From contig NC_133491.1 in NCBI RefSeq assembly GCF_025370935.1, forward strand, positions 8,390,168 through 8,454,167: a stretch of 64,000 nt of DNA, given 5' to 3'. Positions 43,315 through 54,223 of the stretch are shown in pieces (the first letter of the stretch is position 1; every line of letters begins with the position of its first letter). The notes under the pieces were generated by a model. The model saw only the letters and a list, made by a program, of their open reading frames with translations. It was not told the DNA's origin and ran no database searches. Source of the stretch: Choristoneura fumiferana (taxonomy: Eukaryota > Arthropoda > Insecta > Lepidoptera > Tortricidae). The position numbers were made by a program, and so were the translations under genes.

Positions 43315-43597
43315 CTAAAATGCATCCTGCACGTCTCTAGAACCTGGTTGGCTGTGAAAATGGTCCAATACCTGCTCTTCCTCTCTCACGTGAAGTCGTC
43401 GAGGCCCTTCTCGGTTAATCGTCACCGGCGGGTTGTTTTTCCTAGATCGCATTGATGATCACGAGGGCGTTTTTGAGTTGCCTTCGTGCGGGAAACCTCT
43501 CCGCGTACAGACGAAGAGCGGCATTCCCGTTACTTCTACACTCTCCATAAACAAGGACCACATCCACAAGTTTTTCCGCAGAAAAGTTTAGAGGCAT
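43315..43597 (-). pseudogene. DUF4817-type transposon protein N-terminus, decayed
   Basis: The minus-strand ATG at 43597 opens a 51-codon frame: MPLNFSAEKLVDVVLVYGEC, RSNGNAALRLYAERFPARRQ, LKNALVIINAI, then stop (43442-43444). In another frame the protein resumes with KNNPPVTINREG and REEEQVLDHFHSQPGSRDVQ, ending at the stop complementary to 43315-43317. The Y/F-G-x-C, N-A-x3-Y-x-E-R-F-P and R-R pattern is that of the DUF4817 domain that opens many arthropod transposon-associated proteins. The DDE nuclease is absent, and the RRLRETG-type stretch expected between the two parts is lost. Confidence 0.7.
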
Positions 43598-44189
43598 TAT
43601 CAGTATTTTTTAATTAAATTTCTATGTAGATTTTATCTGACACACGAACGTCAAACCTCGACTTGAAGTTTTCAATTTAAAATTTCTCTATGGTACTAAT
43701 ACTCTTTGATTTAAAGAAAAAAGTCCAAATAAGTGATTTAACCTTTCCTCTTTCAAAATAACAATAACAAGGTGACAAATGTTATACGAAATCCATGTAC
43801 TTAATGAGTAATAATGTAATAAACAGATAACGATTATTACATAACGTGGTTAGCGTTTCGTACTGTAAGCAGCAGTGTGATAGTGCGGTCATAGTTGAAA
43901 TTGCAGTAATCTGATATGTGGATATTATGTTTGATTAGTTTGTTTACGTTAATAAACAGCGTCATACTGTTTCTACAGGATGTAACAAGAATCTTTAAAC
44001 GACTGCAAATAAGAGGACCTAAAGTCTTGTCGGAATTGAGCAAATTAAAAATAAGCAAGTAAAAGTTAATAAAAAGATTGTTATTACAACAAACTCCACT
44101 TTACCATCAACCAGTATCAGCTTTGCCTTTCGTTCTGTTACATACTGTATATAAATACGGGAACAAAATTAGTGTTTGTACTTATTAAT
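43598..44189. other. No gene recognised
   Basis: Nothing supported. Confidence 0.4.
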
Positions 44190-44330
44190 CTATACTTAAT
44201 ATAAAGAAGAAAGATTTGGATTATTGTATTTTTGGATGTTTGTTACGAATTAACTCAAAAACTACTAGAGATTTTAAAAATACTTTCACTAAAAATGCAA
44301 AATGATTCCAAAGAGCTTTAGGCTATATTT
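44190..44330 (+). mobile_element. Lepidopteran repeat, TATACTTAATATAAAG type
   Basis: TCTATACTTAATATAAAGAA, GATTTGGATTATTG and CTCAAAAACTACTAGAGATT are the 5' half of a repeat related to the CTAGT-ended family. Its complement occurs at 45762-45845. Confidence 0.5.
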
Positions 44331-44390
44331 TTATTACCAGAAAAAAATAGGGTTCCGTACTATAACTTTAATAATGTAATTATTATTGGT

Positions 44391-44680
44391 TATTTGGAGT
44401 ATTTTTGTATTTTTTATTTCAACTCCAAATTTGTTACTTTTATGGTCATCCCGTAACACCATATCGAAAATACAAACTAAGATAAGATAAGATAATTTAT
44501 TCAATATTTCAGTACAAAATAACAATAGATACAATATTTTACTAAATTCTATGTAACACGTCCTATGTAAACTGAGACATGGATGCACAGAAAAACCACA
44601 AAAAAAGACCAGCGCTGGGAATCGAGCCCAGGTCCTCAGAATTCCGCGCTGCGTGCCATACCCCTACACTACCACTAGCT
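44391..44680 (-). mobile_element. SINE family 2, split by a later insertion
   Basis: On the minus strand the head is degraded but the B box GGGCTCGATTCCC (44616-44628 as complement) and acceptor-like CGCTGGTC are visible. The tail continues CTTTTTTTGTGGTTTTTCTG and GCATCC, is interrupted at 44569, and resumes at 44480 through GTTTGTATTTTCG to AATTTGGAGTTG. Family relatives are at 20985 and 31288. Confidence 0.7.
44481..44568 (-). mobile_element. LINE 3' tail inserted in the SINE
   Basis: GATAAGATAAGATAATTTAT, TCAATATTTCAGTACAAAAT is the complement of a LINE 3' end with a (TTATC)n tail. The flanks AAACTAA (44474-44480) and AAACTGA (44569-44575) match at 6 of 7 positions, as a target-site duplication from target-primed reverse transcription would. 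Confidence 0.6.
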
Positions 44681-44685
44681 AGATA

Positions 44686-45110
44686 GTTGAAATTTTCACA
44701 GATGACGTATTTCTGTTGCCGCTATAAAAACAAATACAAAAAAAGAATAAAATAAATATTTAAGGGGGCTCCCATACAACAAATGTGTTTTTTTTGCAGT
44801 TTTTGCTTGATATTTAACGGCAACAGGTAGTTGCTTGAAATATTCACAGAATATTTATTTTCATATTCATTCACTTTACAAATAAATAATTAAGTTAAAA
44901 TAAAATAAAAATTTAAGGGGGCTCCCATACAGCAAACGCAGTTTTTTCCGTTTTTTACTAATGTCTAATGTTGTATTGGTATGGGACCTTTCGTGTGGGA
45001 GCTATCACGATTCATGAGATACTGCCTAGTGACAGACAGACAGACGGACAGTGGAGTCTTAGTAATAGGGTCCCGTTTCTATTACCCTTTGGGCACAGAA
45101 CTCTAAAATG
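44686..45110 (+). mobile_element. Composite of GGGGGCTCCCATAC repeat units
   Basis: The segment ATAAAATAAATATTTAAGGG then GGCTCCCATACAACAAATG is repeated in diverged form about 155 bp later (near 44914), giving two tandem units. The right part (45028-45104, with CCCTTTGGGCACAGAACTCT) is the inverted counterpart of 62420-62500. The source element is the one at 62420-62727, here rearranged. Confidence 0.5.
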
Positions 45111-45761
45111 GTATCTAATCAAGGGCACTTCACACAATTTTTTCAGTTCAATTTCCCAAAAACTATACCCGACAGGCACGAAGCCGGGGCGCGTCAACGA
45201 GTAAATGCATTTTTTGATTAGATTGATATTTTTAATTTCGTAATATCTTTTGAATGAAATATCAATATAATATATATATTTTTTTTTTATATATATATAA
45301 CATATTTTTTTATTGAAATAAACAGCTTTTAATTTTGTTTTATCCGATTTGAATAATTCAAAAAGTAATCTAAAGGTATTGAAACCATTTTGAATATAAA
45401 ATTATTTATTTGGATAGGGATTAATACAAAGGTATGGATAACATGGTCTGATTTTAGTCGTAATTTCTGTCAACTTTTAAAATGTAAAAAGTAGTTATAG
45501 TGACATAACTACAATAGTTGGACAAATGGTATGCAAAGTTTTTTGTAGCTAATGATGTCTTCTCTAATATCGTGAAACATTTTTTTGTTCTATAATCAAT
45601 AGTTGCTACAGCGCATGCGATGAAAGATGTTTTATGGCAACTTTTTTACAGTTTGACTTACATTATTGTAGTTTTAGCACGGAACCCTAAATTTTTCTGT
45701 TCATTAATATAGCTTATGGCACTTTGGAATTATGTAGCATTCTAATAGTGAAAAAAATTTT
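45111..45761. other. No gene; AT-rich tract
   Basis: A (TA)n and T-run tract spans about 45260-45300. CGGAACCCTAAA at 45681-45692 looks like the edge of another GGTTCCGT-type repeat. Confidence 0.4.
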
Positions 45762-45845
45762 AAAATCGGTCCAGTAGTTTTTGAGTTGATTCGTAACACA
45801 CATCCAAAAATCCAAAGCTTTCCTCTTTATAATATTAGTATAGAT
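45762..45845 (-). mobile_element. Lepidopteran repeat, TATACTTAATATAAAG type (minus)
   Basis: AAAATCGGTCCAGTAGTTTT, TCGTAACACACATCCAAAAA and CTTTATAATATTAGTATAGA mirror the 5' half of the repeat at 44190-44330. Confidence 0.5.
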
Positions 45846-46574
45846 ATATAAAATATAACTTTTATAAATAATCAAAAATAAAGATAGTAATCTATTCCTC
45901 ATCACGTATAAATATTTGTGTTGCTGGCATCTAGACAAGACGTGGATAAAAAAGAAAATACCAGCGTAATTGATGTGATGTTCTTAGAAAAATACATTAC
46001 GGTGATATCAGATACAAAATTCTAAAATAACTTAACACAATATTAAATTTGCATTTTCCCTGAGGCAAAATGGAATCTGTTTTACTTTTAAAACAAAATG
46101 CGGAGTATCGGTCCTTTTAAAAAAGAACGATCATTAGTCTGTTAGAGATTCAGAAAATAATTTGATTCAGTATAGTAACATCTTTACGACTAGTTTTTAA
46201 TTTCTGTATATTTTACCAGAGCTTTTAATTGCTAAGCTTATGTCAATCCCACGCAATCCATATTATTCTGCTAGCGTTATTGATAATAGGACGTGACTTT
46301 GTCCAGCCAAACTGAACAGTAAAAAGTCGGAAAACTACGTAAATTCTCATTTGAATATTCTATATTGAAATGTGTCTCATTTTATTGTGACATTCTGTGG
46401 CATTTAATCGTGATGAGGAATAAATGCTTTTTCCATTGATGCCAGAAAAAACGACATACAAACAAAATAAAGAATTGAACATTCACTTCGGTACTTTCGG
46501 TTGAGTTTTGTCAACATTGTGCGTCTTTTGTTCCCCAGTCAAAAGCCTAATCTTGTATAGCGTTCGACGTTCCA
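45846..46574. other. No gene recognised
   Basis: Nothing supported. Confidence 0.4.
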
Positions 46575-46800
46575 TTTAAAATAGAAAATAGAAATAGAAA
46601 TAGAAAACGTTTATTCGCATTTCGCAAATTACATAAGTACACAAAATAAAACAAGTATAAAGTAAATATTAATGACAGTAAGTATTTGCGAAATCGCGAA
46701 ACGGTCTCAGCTCAGCATATTGCTGGCCGTAGAGGCCAACGCTGGTCTTCCGCTGAGACCGCTTGGCGACTTCACGGAAGGCGACATAAATTCAAAAAAG
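46575..46800 (-). mobile_element. LINE 3' end with TTTCTA tail
   Basis: AAAATAGAAATAGAAATAGA then AAACGTTTATTCGC is the complement of an AATAAACG 3' end with a (TATTTC)n tail. The untranslated body contains GGTCTCAGCTCAGCATATTG and CGCTGAGACCGCTTGGCGAC. I recognise this as a common lepidopteran LINE end; the reverse transcriptase is not in the window. Confidence 0.6.
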
Positions 46801-49800
46801 TAAATCTAAAAAGAAACAAATATAAAGTAATATAATTTAAATAAAATAATAACAATAATGAAAACAAACAGAACACAAAACCAGACAAAAGACACGTGTA
46901 CAATAATAAATTATAAACAACACAGTAAAAGAAAGAGTCGACATACCACTCAACCATCCATAGACCACAGACGTCGATATGCACAATCTGCCAATTGTCA
47001 TGTCATATCTCATCTGTGGCCTATGCCGAATGTCAGTGTCACTGAACAGACTGCAAAGAGTATAAGTACCTATGTACAGACTGGTTACTGCTGTGCACAG
47101 CCTAATAAGAGATACTGTGCTTGACTTACCTTAAAAACTAATATTTAAAGACAAACGACAAAAGACAATTGTTAATAAATAATTGAAACAAATTAAAAAA
47201 TAAGACTCAAAAGCCGTTAAGTGTCTGCACCTAACATCATTCAAAGGCTCATGACTTCAAAAACAGCTACATCCGCTCCGATGCAAATGGGGCAAAAACT
47301 CGAGGTATGTACCTATTCCATTTGAGACAAGAAATTCGACAAACAAAACATACTGAGATTGCACTCGTATCATGGCTCTGCATCTCCTGAATCATTTGGT
47401 GTTCAAACATCATTTTTTTAAGCTTTAATTTAAAATTTTGTATGCATTTTAGGTCTCGGAAGTATTTAATGGAAGACTCGTTTTCTGTTCGCCATATTTG
47501 TACTACTTATGTAGGTTTTTAAACATATTTGATACCCTTATTTAATTTTAATGTATTCACTCACGTTTGAGAAACATTTTGAATAATTAGTCACGTCCAT
47601 TGCCCAGTAAACGATCGTTATTATTTCTACCCTTATTATTTAAATTAATAAATTGCTCCGACCCAATCCCAAATTTACAATCGCCCACGCATAAAAGCAA
47701 CAACATAACTTGTTTCAAAATGGTAACTATATTTCTGATTACTCACCAAAACGTTGTTTTCAGAAAGCCATCCCGCTACTCTCAAAAAAGTCAAAACATT
47801 ATTTTGTAAGCGTAGGAGTAAACAGGTCCAATCGAAAAATTTACAACGAACTTTAATGACATACAAGCATGTTGTGTCTATTTTTACTAACATATTTAAG
47901 ACATTTTTTCGTTCTTGTTATTTGAATTGTTTTGATGCCTTTCCTTCTTTGAAGTCATCAGACAAAAGCAACGCTATTTAGAATATTACAAGCAAATAAA
48001 CAAAATTACTACAATTAGTCGGCTATATAATAATAATATCAATAGGTGATAGGATATTGGTTAAACGGCAAGTTTGTCGCATAGACGTTCGTAAATCGAA
48101 ACATTACTGTGAGAATAATACGTTGCGAACGTGCACCGCTAGAGATGCTGCCATTTTTCTCATATTTAGTACCTACGTAAATGAATGAGATTTAGATGCT
48201 GGCACAAAGGAAAGAGATAGGCTGAAAGATTTTGAGATATGGTGCTGAAGAAGAACGTAGAGAATTATAAGTGGTCGGAGGAAGAGATACGGTCACGAGC
48301 GTTGTTTCAGGACCCATTTCATCAAAAAAATCCTTTGAATTGTCATACAAAATGACAGATATTCGATCTTAAGTGGGCCCAAATTAGCGCTCGTGGCTGC
48401 ACTTGTTAAAATTTGGCATGGTAGAATTTTTAAGGTATTTTGGAGAGGAAATTTAACGGAACAAAAAAAAGACTGAGAATAAATTACTTTAACCAAATTA
48501 AGGATAATATGACCCTCAGTAATTTTAAGAAGTCAAAAATAGCAATTTCTCCACCGACAAGAATGCAACTCTGAAATGTAATTTTGGTGACGATTTCCTT
48601 TGAGACGTTAGTTAACACATGGTCAACACGAACTCATGACGTTTGCTGTCTTGAAATACTACATTTTAGCTTCAAATATTCACAACACCGGCTATAATCT
48701 CGAAAACTGCCGTGAAGGATAACGTCACGTCAACCTGTCATGAATCTTAGACGCGTATTATCATGGACTTCCCGAAGGAAATTAAACTAACGATTCGCCA
48801 CGGCCGTGAACGGGAGTTTTGGGAAATGTTTCTCAGATATTTCCCATGAGCGCAGCTGTAAAAAAATAACGATGCAACGTTATCACTTCTACACATTACA
48901 CCGATTAATTATTTGGCTATGGTCCTTGTGGGCCGTGGCGAAAAATGTAGTAAAAACTTTTAATTAGTCTTGCAGAGCAATCTACCTTTTGAGTAATACG
49001 AATGGTTATAGAAATAACTTGGCTTTTCGATGTCACCGTCTCCTAGCCATCAACCATCATGGATGAGACGTAGGATATTATCATAATTAGCTTTATTAAG
49101 CACTATTCACGTTTAGACGCTAACATAGTTATTTAAGATTGTTGTGTCACTAACAATACTCTCGGACAAGAAGGATTTATGTAGTCAGAAATAAATGTGT
49201 TTTTGAACGTAAAGATACAATAAGTTTTTTGCTACATTAAAATTCGGCTAAAACCGATAATGCCTGAATCTGTTATTCCAGAATCACTTTTGGCACTGAA
49301 AGTTATCCGTTGCAGTTTTTTTTTGTATAAATTAAGTTTGTCGACGACACGAAAGCTACCTTTCTTGTCTGATACTATTTTACTACCGTCTGCAAACTAT
49401 TTCCACTCCGTTTGAGGAATTTCCACTTTAAAATAAAACTTTTGAAAATACTCTGCAGAATTTACTTACAAAGAACATTGATGGAATACTTCAAGACTGT
49501 ATAATTTATAGTTATTAGGATAAGCTGGTAGTCAATAATCTTAGACGTACCAAGTTGTTGTTCTCTAGAGCTGGCATACTTGGACGACTTTGTTACTTGT
49601 AGTCGATACTGCTGTCATCTACGAGATTTCTATTTAGTTTTGACAACGCATTTTTGTTCCGATGTATATTGCTAGGTTATTACTAAAACGAACGCAACTA
49701 ATTCACAAGTTTACAGTATAGTACAGTTATATTTAGAGAATCTCAAACTAGGCTGAGCCTGTATCTTGGGACCCTGGAGTGCAATATGTGAAACAATACA

Positions 49801-49854
49801 AAGCAAACAGAATAAAACCAAAAGTCCATAAAACATAAATTGCATAAAAAGAAT
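46801..49854. other. No gene recognised
   Basis: A 3-kb stretch without a supported feature. Short frames (46858-47124, 47600-47809) are unmatched. It is the second longest unexplained interval here. Confidence 0.4.
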
Positions 49855-50428
49855 AACCGGCCAAGAGCATGTCGGACACGCCCGAAACAGGATTCCGTCG
49901 CCATTACGAAAAACTTAAGTAATACTTTTCTAAGGATTTCGTATTTAGTAGTAGAAAACTTATCACTTATAGTTTTCCTTGGAAATTTGATATACTTACT
50001 ACCATCCTGATTTTTTCAATTTTTTCCACCCACCCATTTAGATTTTAGAGGGAGGGGGGGACGCTCGATTATAATGAAAATTTGCACTTTAAAGTTGAAT
50101 ATTTTGCAAACAAATCACTGAATCGAAAAATCGTTTTAGCAACCCTTTAATGTTTTTAAAATACCTATCCAACGATAGGTACCCCACACAACAAGGTTAG
50201 ATAAAAAAAAAACACACCCACTTTACGTCTATGGGAGGTACTCTAAAAAATGTTTTTTGAATTATTCACTGTACCATTTTGTCGGCATAGTTTACATATA
50301 TATTCTTGCAAAATTACAGCTTTCTAGCATTGCTAGTCCCTGAGCAAAGCCGCGGACGGATACACAGACAGACAGGGCGAAACTATAAGGGTTCCGTTTT
50401 TGCCATTTTGGCTACGGAACCCTAAAAA
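49855..50428 (+). mobile_element. GGTTCCGT-family repeat, complete copy
   Basis: It begins AACCGGCCAAGAGCATGTCG, with AGGATTCCGTCGCCA just inside. It passes ATAGTTTTCCTTGGAAATTT, GGGAGGGGGGGACGCTCGAT, AATCACTGAATCGAAAAATC and ACTTTACGTCTATGGGAGGT, and ends GCCATTTTGGCTACGGAACC CTAAAA. The subterminal motif near the left end and TGGCTACGGAACCCT at the right are imperfect complements. Three 3' fragments of the family occur in the window (18780, 25880, 34128). No protein frame; transposition mechanism unknown to me. Confidence 0.7.
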
Positions 50429-50895
50429 AAGACAAGACAAGTGCAAGTGCTATACAAAAAGCGCTCATAGAGTAGCTCATAACCCAATATTGACTTTCAA
50501 AATACAATAAATTCTCTTAAACTTATACATAAATTACACTAAAATCAATGTCACTTAACCTGACAGCTTAAAGCTGCTCTATCAATTCTCTGAGTATGCA
50601 TTGGTTTATGACACTTCCTTTATGTAAATTGAACAACAAATACTTTTTTTTAATTTCACTTCAACAAGCACTTTTTTTGCTGACTATATAATATGTTGTT
50701 GGCTTTTTTAAATCTCAACACAATTCGACTACGGGAAGTGAATCAAAATTAAAATCCACGATTTGAAGCAAACAATCAAATATACGAGGTGGAGTTAAAT
50801 ATTTAAAAGCCTGTTAAAAAACTTCGTATGCGACAATAATCATCTACTTCGCGATCATTGTTTTATTGTTCAAACAAAAATATCTACTATTTTCA
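50429..50895. other. No gene recognised
   Basis: Nothing supported. Confidence 0.4.
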
Positions 50896-50995
50896 CACAA
50901 TATCGAAGCTAGAGACGAGTGGTAGGAGAAAGGGGATTCCTTTGCCCAACAGTGGGACACCGTATAGCTATAGCCTATTTAAAAATAAAATAAAA
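50896..50995 (+). pseudogene. RTE LINE last codons and tail
   Basis: EARDEW, a stop, then EKGDSFAQQWDTV and TAG (50963-50965). The FAQQWDTV ending is the same as in the 1208-1876 remnant. An AAAATAAAATAAAAAG tail follows. Fewer than 25 codons survive. Confidence 0.65.
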
Positions 50996-51779
50996 AGCTG
51001 AAGCAATGGGGCAAATTCTGTAAGTGAGAAAATTAGTTTGGTGACCTTTCATCTGGCTACCCCAACTAAGGACCCCATTTACTAGATTATTATTATATTG
51101 TCATAGCCCTTATTACAAACGGTTATTGTTAGCAAATGTTTGTATAGGACGAGTCAGAAATCAAAATCACGCTCTCGTCGAGCGGTGCCGACTCAAATGC
51201 TAGTTTCAGTGAACTGTAATTAAATTTCTAGCTATTATTAACTCGCCCACTCCGTCCTTTAAAATACCGAGTTTCTTGGAAACTTTGGGAGCAGGCGCTA
51301 TATTTGCATAGCCCTTAGAACTTTACATAGAACATGTTACATCTAAACAAAGTGTTAATTAAATAACTAAAAACCTCAGGCACCCCAAAATATTTTTTCA
51401 TCAATCAGTTGTTTGCATTTTTTTCAAATACCTTCATTATATCAAAAAATATTCATGTCAAATCAAAATCCAAGCTCACTGTGGTACGCTCGCTCGGTTA
51501 AAAGATGTGGCATGCATAAAACTATGGGGCAGAGCTTCCGAATTATACTGTCTTTATAATGCAAAATGCATAAGTGCCATATTTGTTCTCAAGCTAATCG
51601 AGTCATGCAAACCTATATTTACAAGAATCCCGTACGTTCAAAATATTGGAATGTACTCGTACTTCCCACTATCAGATTTTTTTCCGGTTAAAAAATTGTT
51701 ATGTTTTTTAAGAATATTAAGAATTTTTAATATATTACTGGCTGCAATTAAAAAAAACAAATGTACAATAACTTATTTA
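50996..51779. other. No gene recognised
   Basis: The 92-codon frame at 51507-51785 shows no recognisable motif. Confidence 0.4.
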
Positions 51780-52125
51780 GTCTAGCCTAGCCGGCTTTTG
51801 TCTTTTGTCTAATTGTCTAATCGTGTATAATTGTCTATTTCTATTTTTCTTGATATTTGTGATTTTTTGTATGGTTATTTGCATGAGATTGTTCTTGTCT
51901 GTAAGCTGCACTGCGTAATGTCACATTTCTCTCGTCTTAGGTCTAATTGTATGTCGTATATCATCTTGTGTTTGTCTAACTTGGTATAGTTTTAAGATAC
52001 TGTAGACACACTGAAAATCAGCGTCGTGGCACCGCGTCTTTTTATGAACCAACACCGTGTATATGTTTTTATTGTACTCGTAGTTGTTCAAAATTAATAT
52101 TTTCTATTCTATTCTATTCTATTTC
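51780..52125 (+). mobile_element. LINE 3' untranslated region with TTCTA tail
   Basis: Non-coding, T-rich sequence ending in TATTCTATTCTATTCTATTT, a pentamer tail at the plus-strand 3' end. CACCGCGTCTTTTTATGAAC sits about 90 bp upstream of the tail. The body fits a LINE 3' region but lacks a coding remnant. Confidence 0.4.
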
Positions 52126-52732
52126 ATAAGTCCCTAATTTTTTAATAAAATATGAAAATTTGTTTATTAGTGTCTTTACCCTTAAAGTTTGTGGTTATAA
52201 CAAAAGTACACATTGTCGTAATGCTAATTAATTAGGCTCAAGATTAAAACGCTCTGCGTCTTATACTATAATCACCAGCCATCGTTTTGGTTCAATTATG
52301 AATTTTTAGAGGTCAGTGAACCCTGGCCTTTATGGGGTGTTATTTCGTCCTACTCGTGAGACGTACTATAACAAAGTTAAATCATTTTGTTGAAGTATAA
52401 AGTCATTAATTTTCGTTCAGTCCAGATAATTTGTGCATGTTTAATCAAGCGATGCCATCTCAACATTTTTCATTCTGTACGTTGGCGCTGACGCCAAATA
52501 ATTTGTCACTTCTCTTGATTTTATATTCTATGCGCGATCGTAGAGGGTTCTACGGCGTAGCGTAGCCCGTAGCAACTGAGGCTACGCGCGTAACTCTACT
52601 ATTCTGACGTTCTTAATTTTTATAAAGAAAAAAAAAACATCTTACGTCACATCCAAACAACTTATTGCAGGTGATTATTGCATTGAGACGCATCAATTTT
52701 GTTTCAAAACGATATCACAAACCGAGTCATCT
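52126..52732. other. No gene; weak GC-rich inverted repeat
   Basis: GTAGAGGGTTCTACGGCG and GTAGCGTAGCC (about 52543-52570) are partly complementary to GGCTACGCGCGTAACTCTAC (52582-52601). Too irregular to name. Confidence 0.35.
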
Positions 52733-52909
52733 GTCTGTATAAATAAAAATGAATCGTAAAATGTGTTGCTAAGCGCAAAACTCGGGAACGGCTGGACCGA
52801 TTTCGCTAATTATTTTTTAGTTGTGTTCGTTATTGTCAGAAGAAGGTTATTATGGAAGAAAATTTAGAAAAATTACAACGGGGGCGAAGCCGCGGGCAAC
52901 AGCTAATTT
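52733..52909 (+). mobile_element. CTAGT-ended repeat subfamily, near full-length
   Basis: TGTATAAATAAAAATGAATC, GTAAAATGTGTTGCTAAGCG, AAACTCGGGAACGGCTGGAC, GAAGGTTATTATGGAAGAAA and GGGGCGAAGCCGCGGGCAAC, then AGCTAAT at the 3' end (CTAGT changed to CTAAT). Another well-known lepidopteran version of the family. Confidence 0.7.
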
Positions 52910-52955
52910 TTAAATAAAATTTAGGACGTTAAAATAATATCTACTGGAGCTTTAA

Positions 52956-53015
52956 GGGGCTGTTTCACCATCCATTGATTAGTGTTCACTGACGGTTAAA
53001 TGTGATGCCGTCTCT
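52956..53015 (+). mobile_element. Half of a lepidopteran MITE (GGGGCTGTTTCACCATCC type)
   Basis: GGGGCTGTTTCACCATCCAT, TGATTAGTGTTCACTGACGG and TTAAATGTGATGCCGTCTCT are the left arm of a long-armed MITE known to me from Lepidoptera. The complementary right arm is missing. Confidence 0.5.
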
Positions 53016-53032
53016 ATTTGTTTTGTTCAATT

Positions 53033-53170
53033 TTATTCATCATCATCCCAGCCTATACTATACTTTACGTCATATACTATACGTCCCACTGCTGGGCACA
53101 GGCCTCCTCTCAGAATGAGGACTTGGGCAGTAGTTGCCACGCGGGCCCAGTGCTGATTGGGAACTTACCT
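53033..53170 (-). mobile_element. CCCAGCAGTGGGAC-tailed SINE (family 3), 3' part
   Basis: ATTCATCATCATCCCAGCCT, CGTCCCACTGCTGGGCACAG, GCCTCCTCTCAGAATGAGGA and ACGCGGGCCCAGTGCTGATT. A small local duplication (ACTATACTTTACGTCATATA then CTATACG) sits near the tail. Head missing. Confidence 0.75.
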
Positions 53171-53797
53171 CTGCATAATTATAATTTGTCATTGATATAA
53201 ATAGCTATGTTTGATCGATATCAGCGCTAATTGTCGGTCGAGCAAAGTACTGCCTTAAAGTTTTAATGCATACCAGTATAAGAATTGAAATGTAGGTACA
53301 TTGTTTTTTTTAGCTTATTTTAACTATTTTTGGATACAAATAAAAGACAGATTTAAAATAACGGCTCAAGCAGGGGACGACAGGCGTCGTTGACATCGGT
53401 CGGCCGGCAGGCATATTGGAAAACGCTTAATATTATTTCATCTATAAAAACAGACATTCGCAGAAAAAAATAGAAAGGTTTCATTGATGGAGCATATCTG
53501 TAATAAGCTATTGTACCGCTTGACGTCTTATATTTTTTTGCATATACTCGTAGTTTACGGAACCCAGAGCAACTTAAAGCTATGTATTTCTATCCCAAGA
53601 AATAATTAATTCCTCCAGGATATCAATGAGAGTTCAGAGTATCAGTAAGAATCCAGAGTATGCACAGATGCATTTTTGGAAATTTGTGAACTTACCTATT
53701 ATCAATATTTCCAAAATTTACGAGTACATACCTAATTTTTTTAAATAACATAACCTAAAAAGTGTATTCTTAAAACACGGATTGGATTATGACATGG
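53171..53797. other. No gene recognised
   Basis: Nothing supported. Confidence 0.4.
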
Positions 53798-54223
53798 AAA
53801 TGAGGGCTATCGCGAATGAATTCGCCACTAGAGGCGCTAGTGTAGCGTGAGGTCTCCGAAATGTCAAATCTCATAGTTTTTGGGTGAGCTACGCGGGTTT
53901 ATTTATAATTAGAATAATTTTGTGAATATTTTGCGTTACCTGAAATTAATTATGGCAATTATGCGTTACGGGGCAATGAATGTGTGTTTTGAGACAGTTT
54001 TGTCTTTCGGAAACTTTTGTCCTCCCTTTTTTTCCGAACAAAACGGGACTAAGCAACACTGTGGTTGCTGGATATTTTTATGGTACGGTTTTAAGGTGTA
54101 TTAAATATGATTTTAATCTAAACTTTGTTTTAACGTCCGTAATAACAGACTTTGAAAGCCACACTTAAAAACCTCACGCAACGGTGCGCCATCTAGTGAG
54201 ACAAAAAACGATAGCCCTCATTG
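53798..54223. mobile_element. GAGGGCTATCG MITE, copy 2
   Basis: The terminal AATGAGGGCTATCG/CGATAGCCCTCATT and the interior align well with copy 1 at 18220-18621. An extra AAGGTGTATTAAATATGATT block near 54093 is absent there. CATGG occurs on both sides (53793-53797 and 54224-54228) and is a candidate 5-bp target duplication if the ends are AAATGAGGG and CCCTCATTG. Confidence 0.75.
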
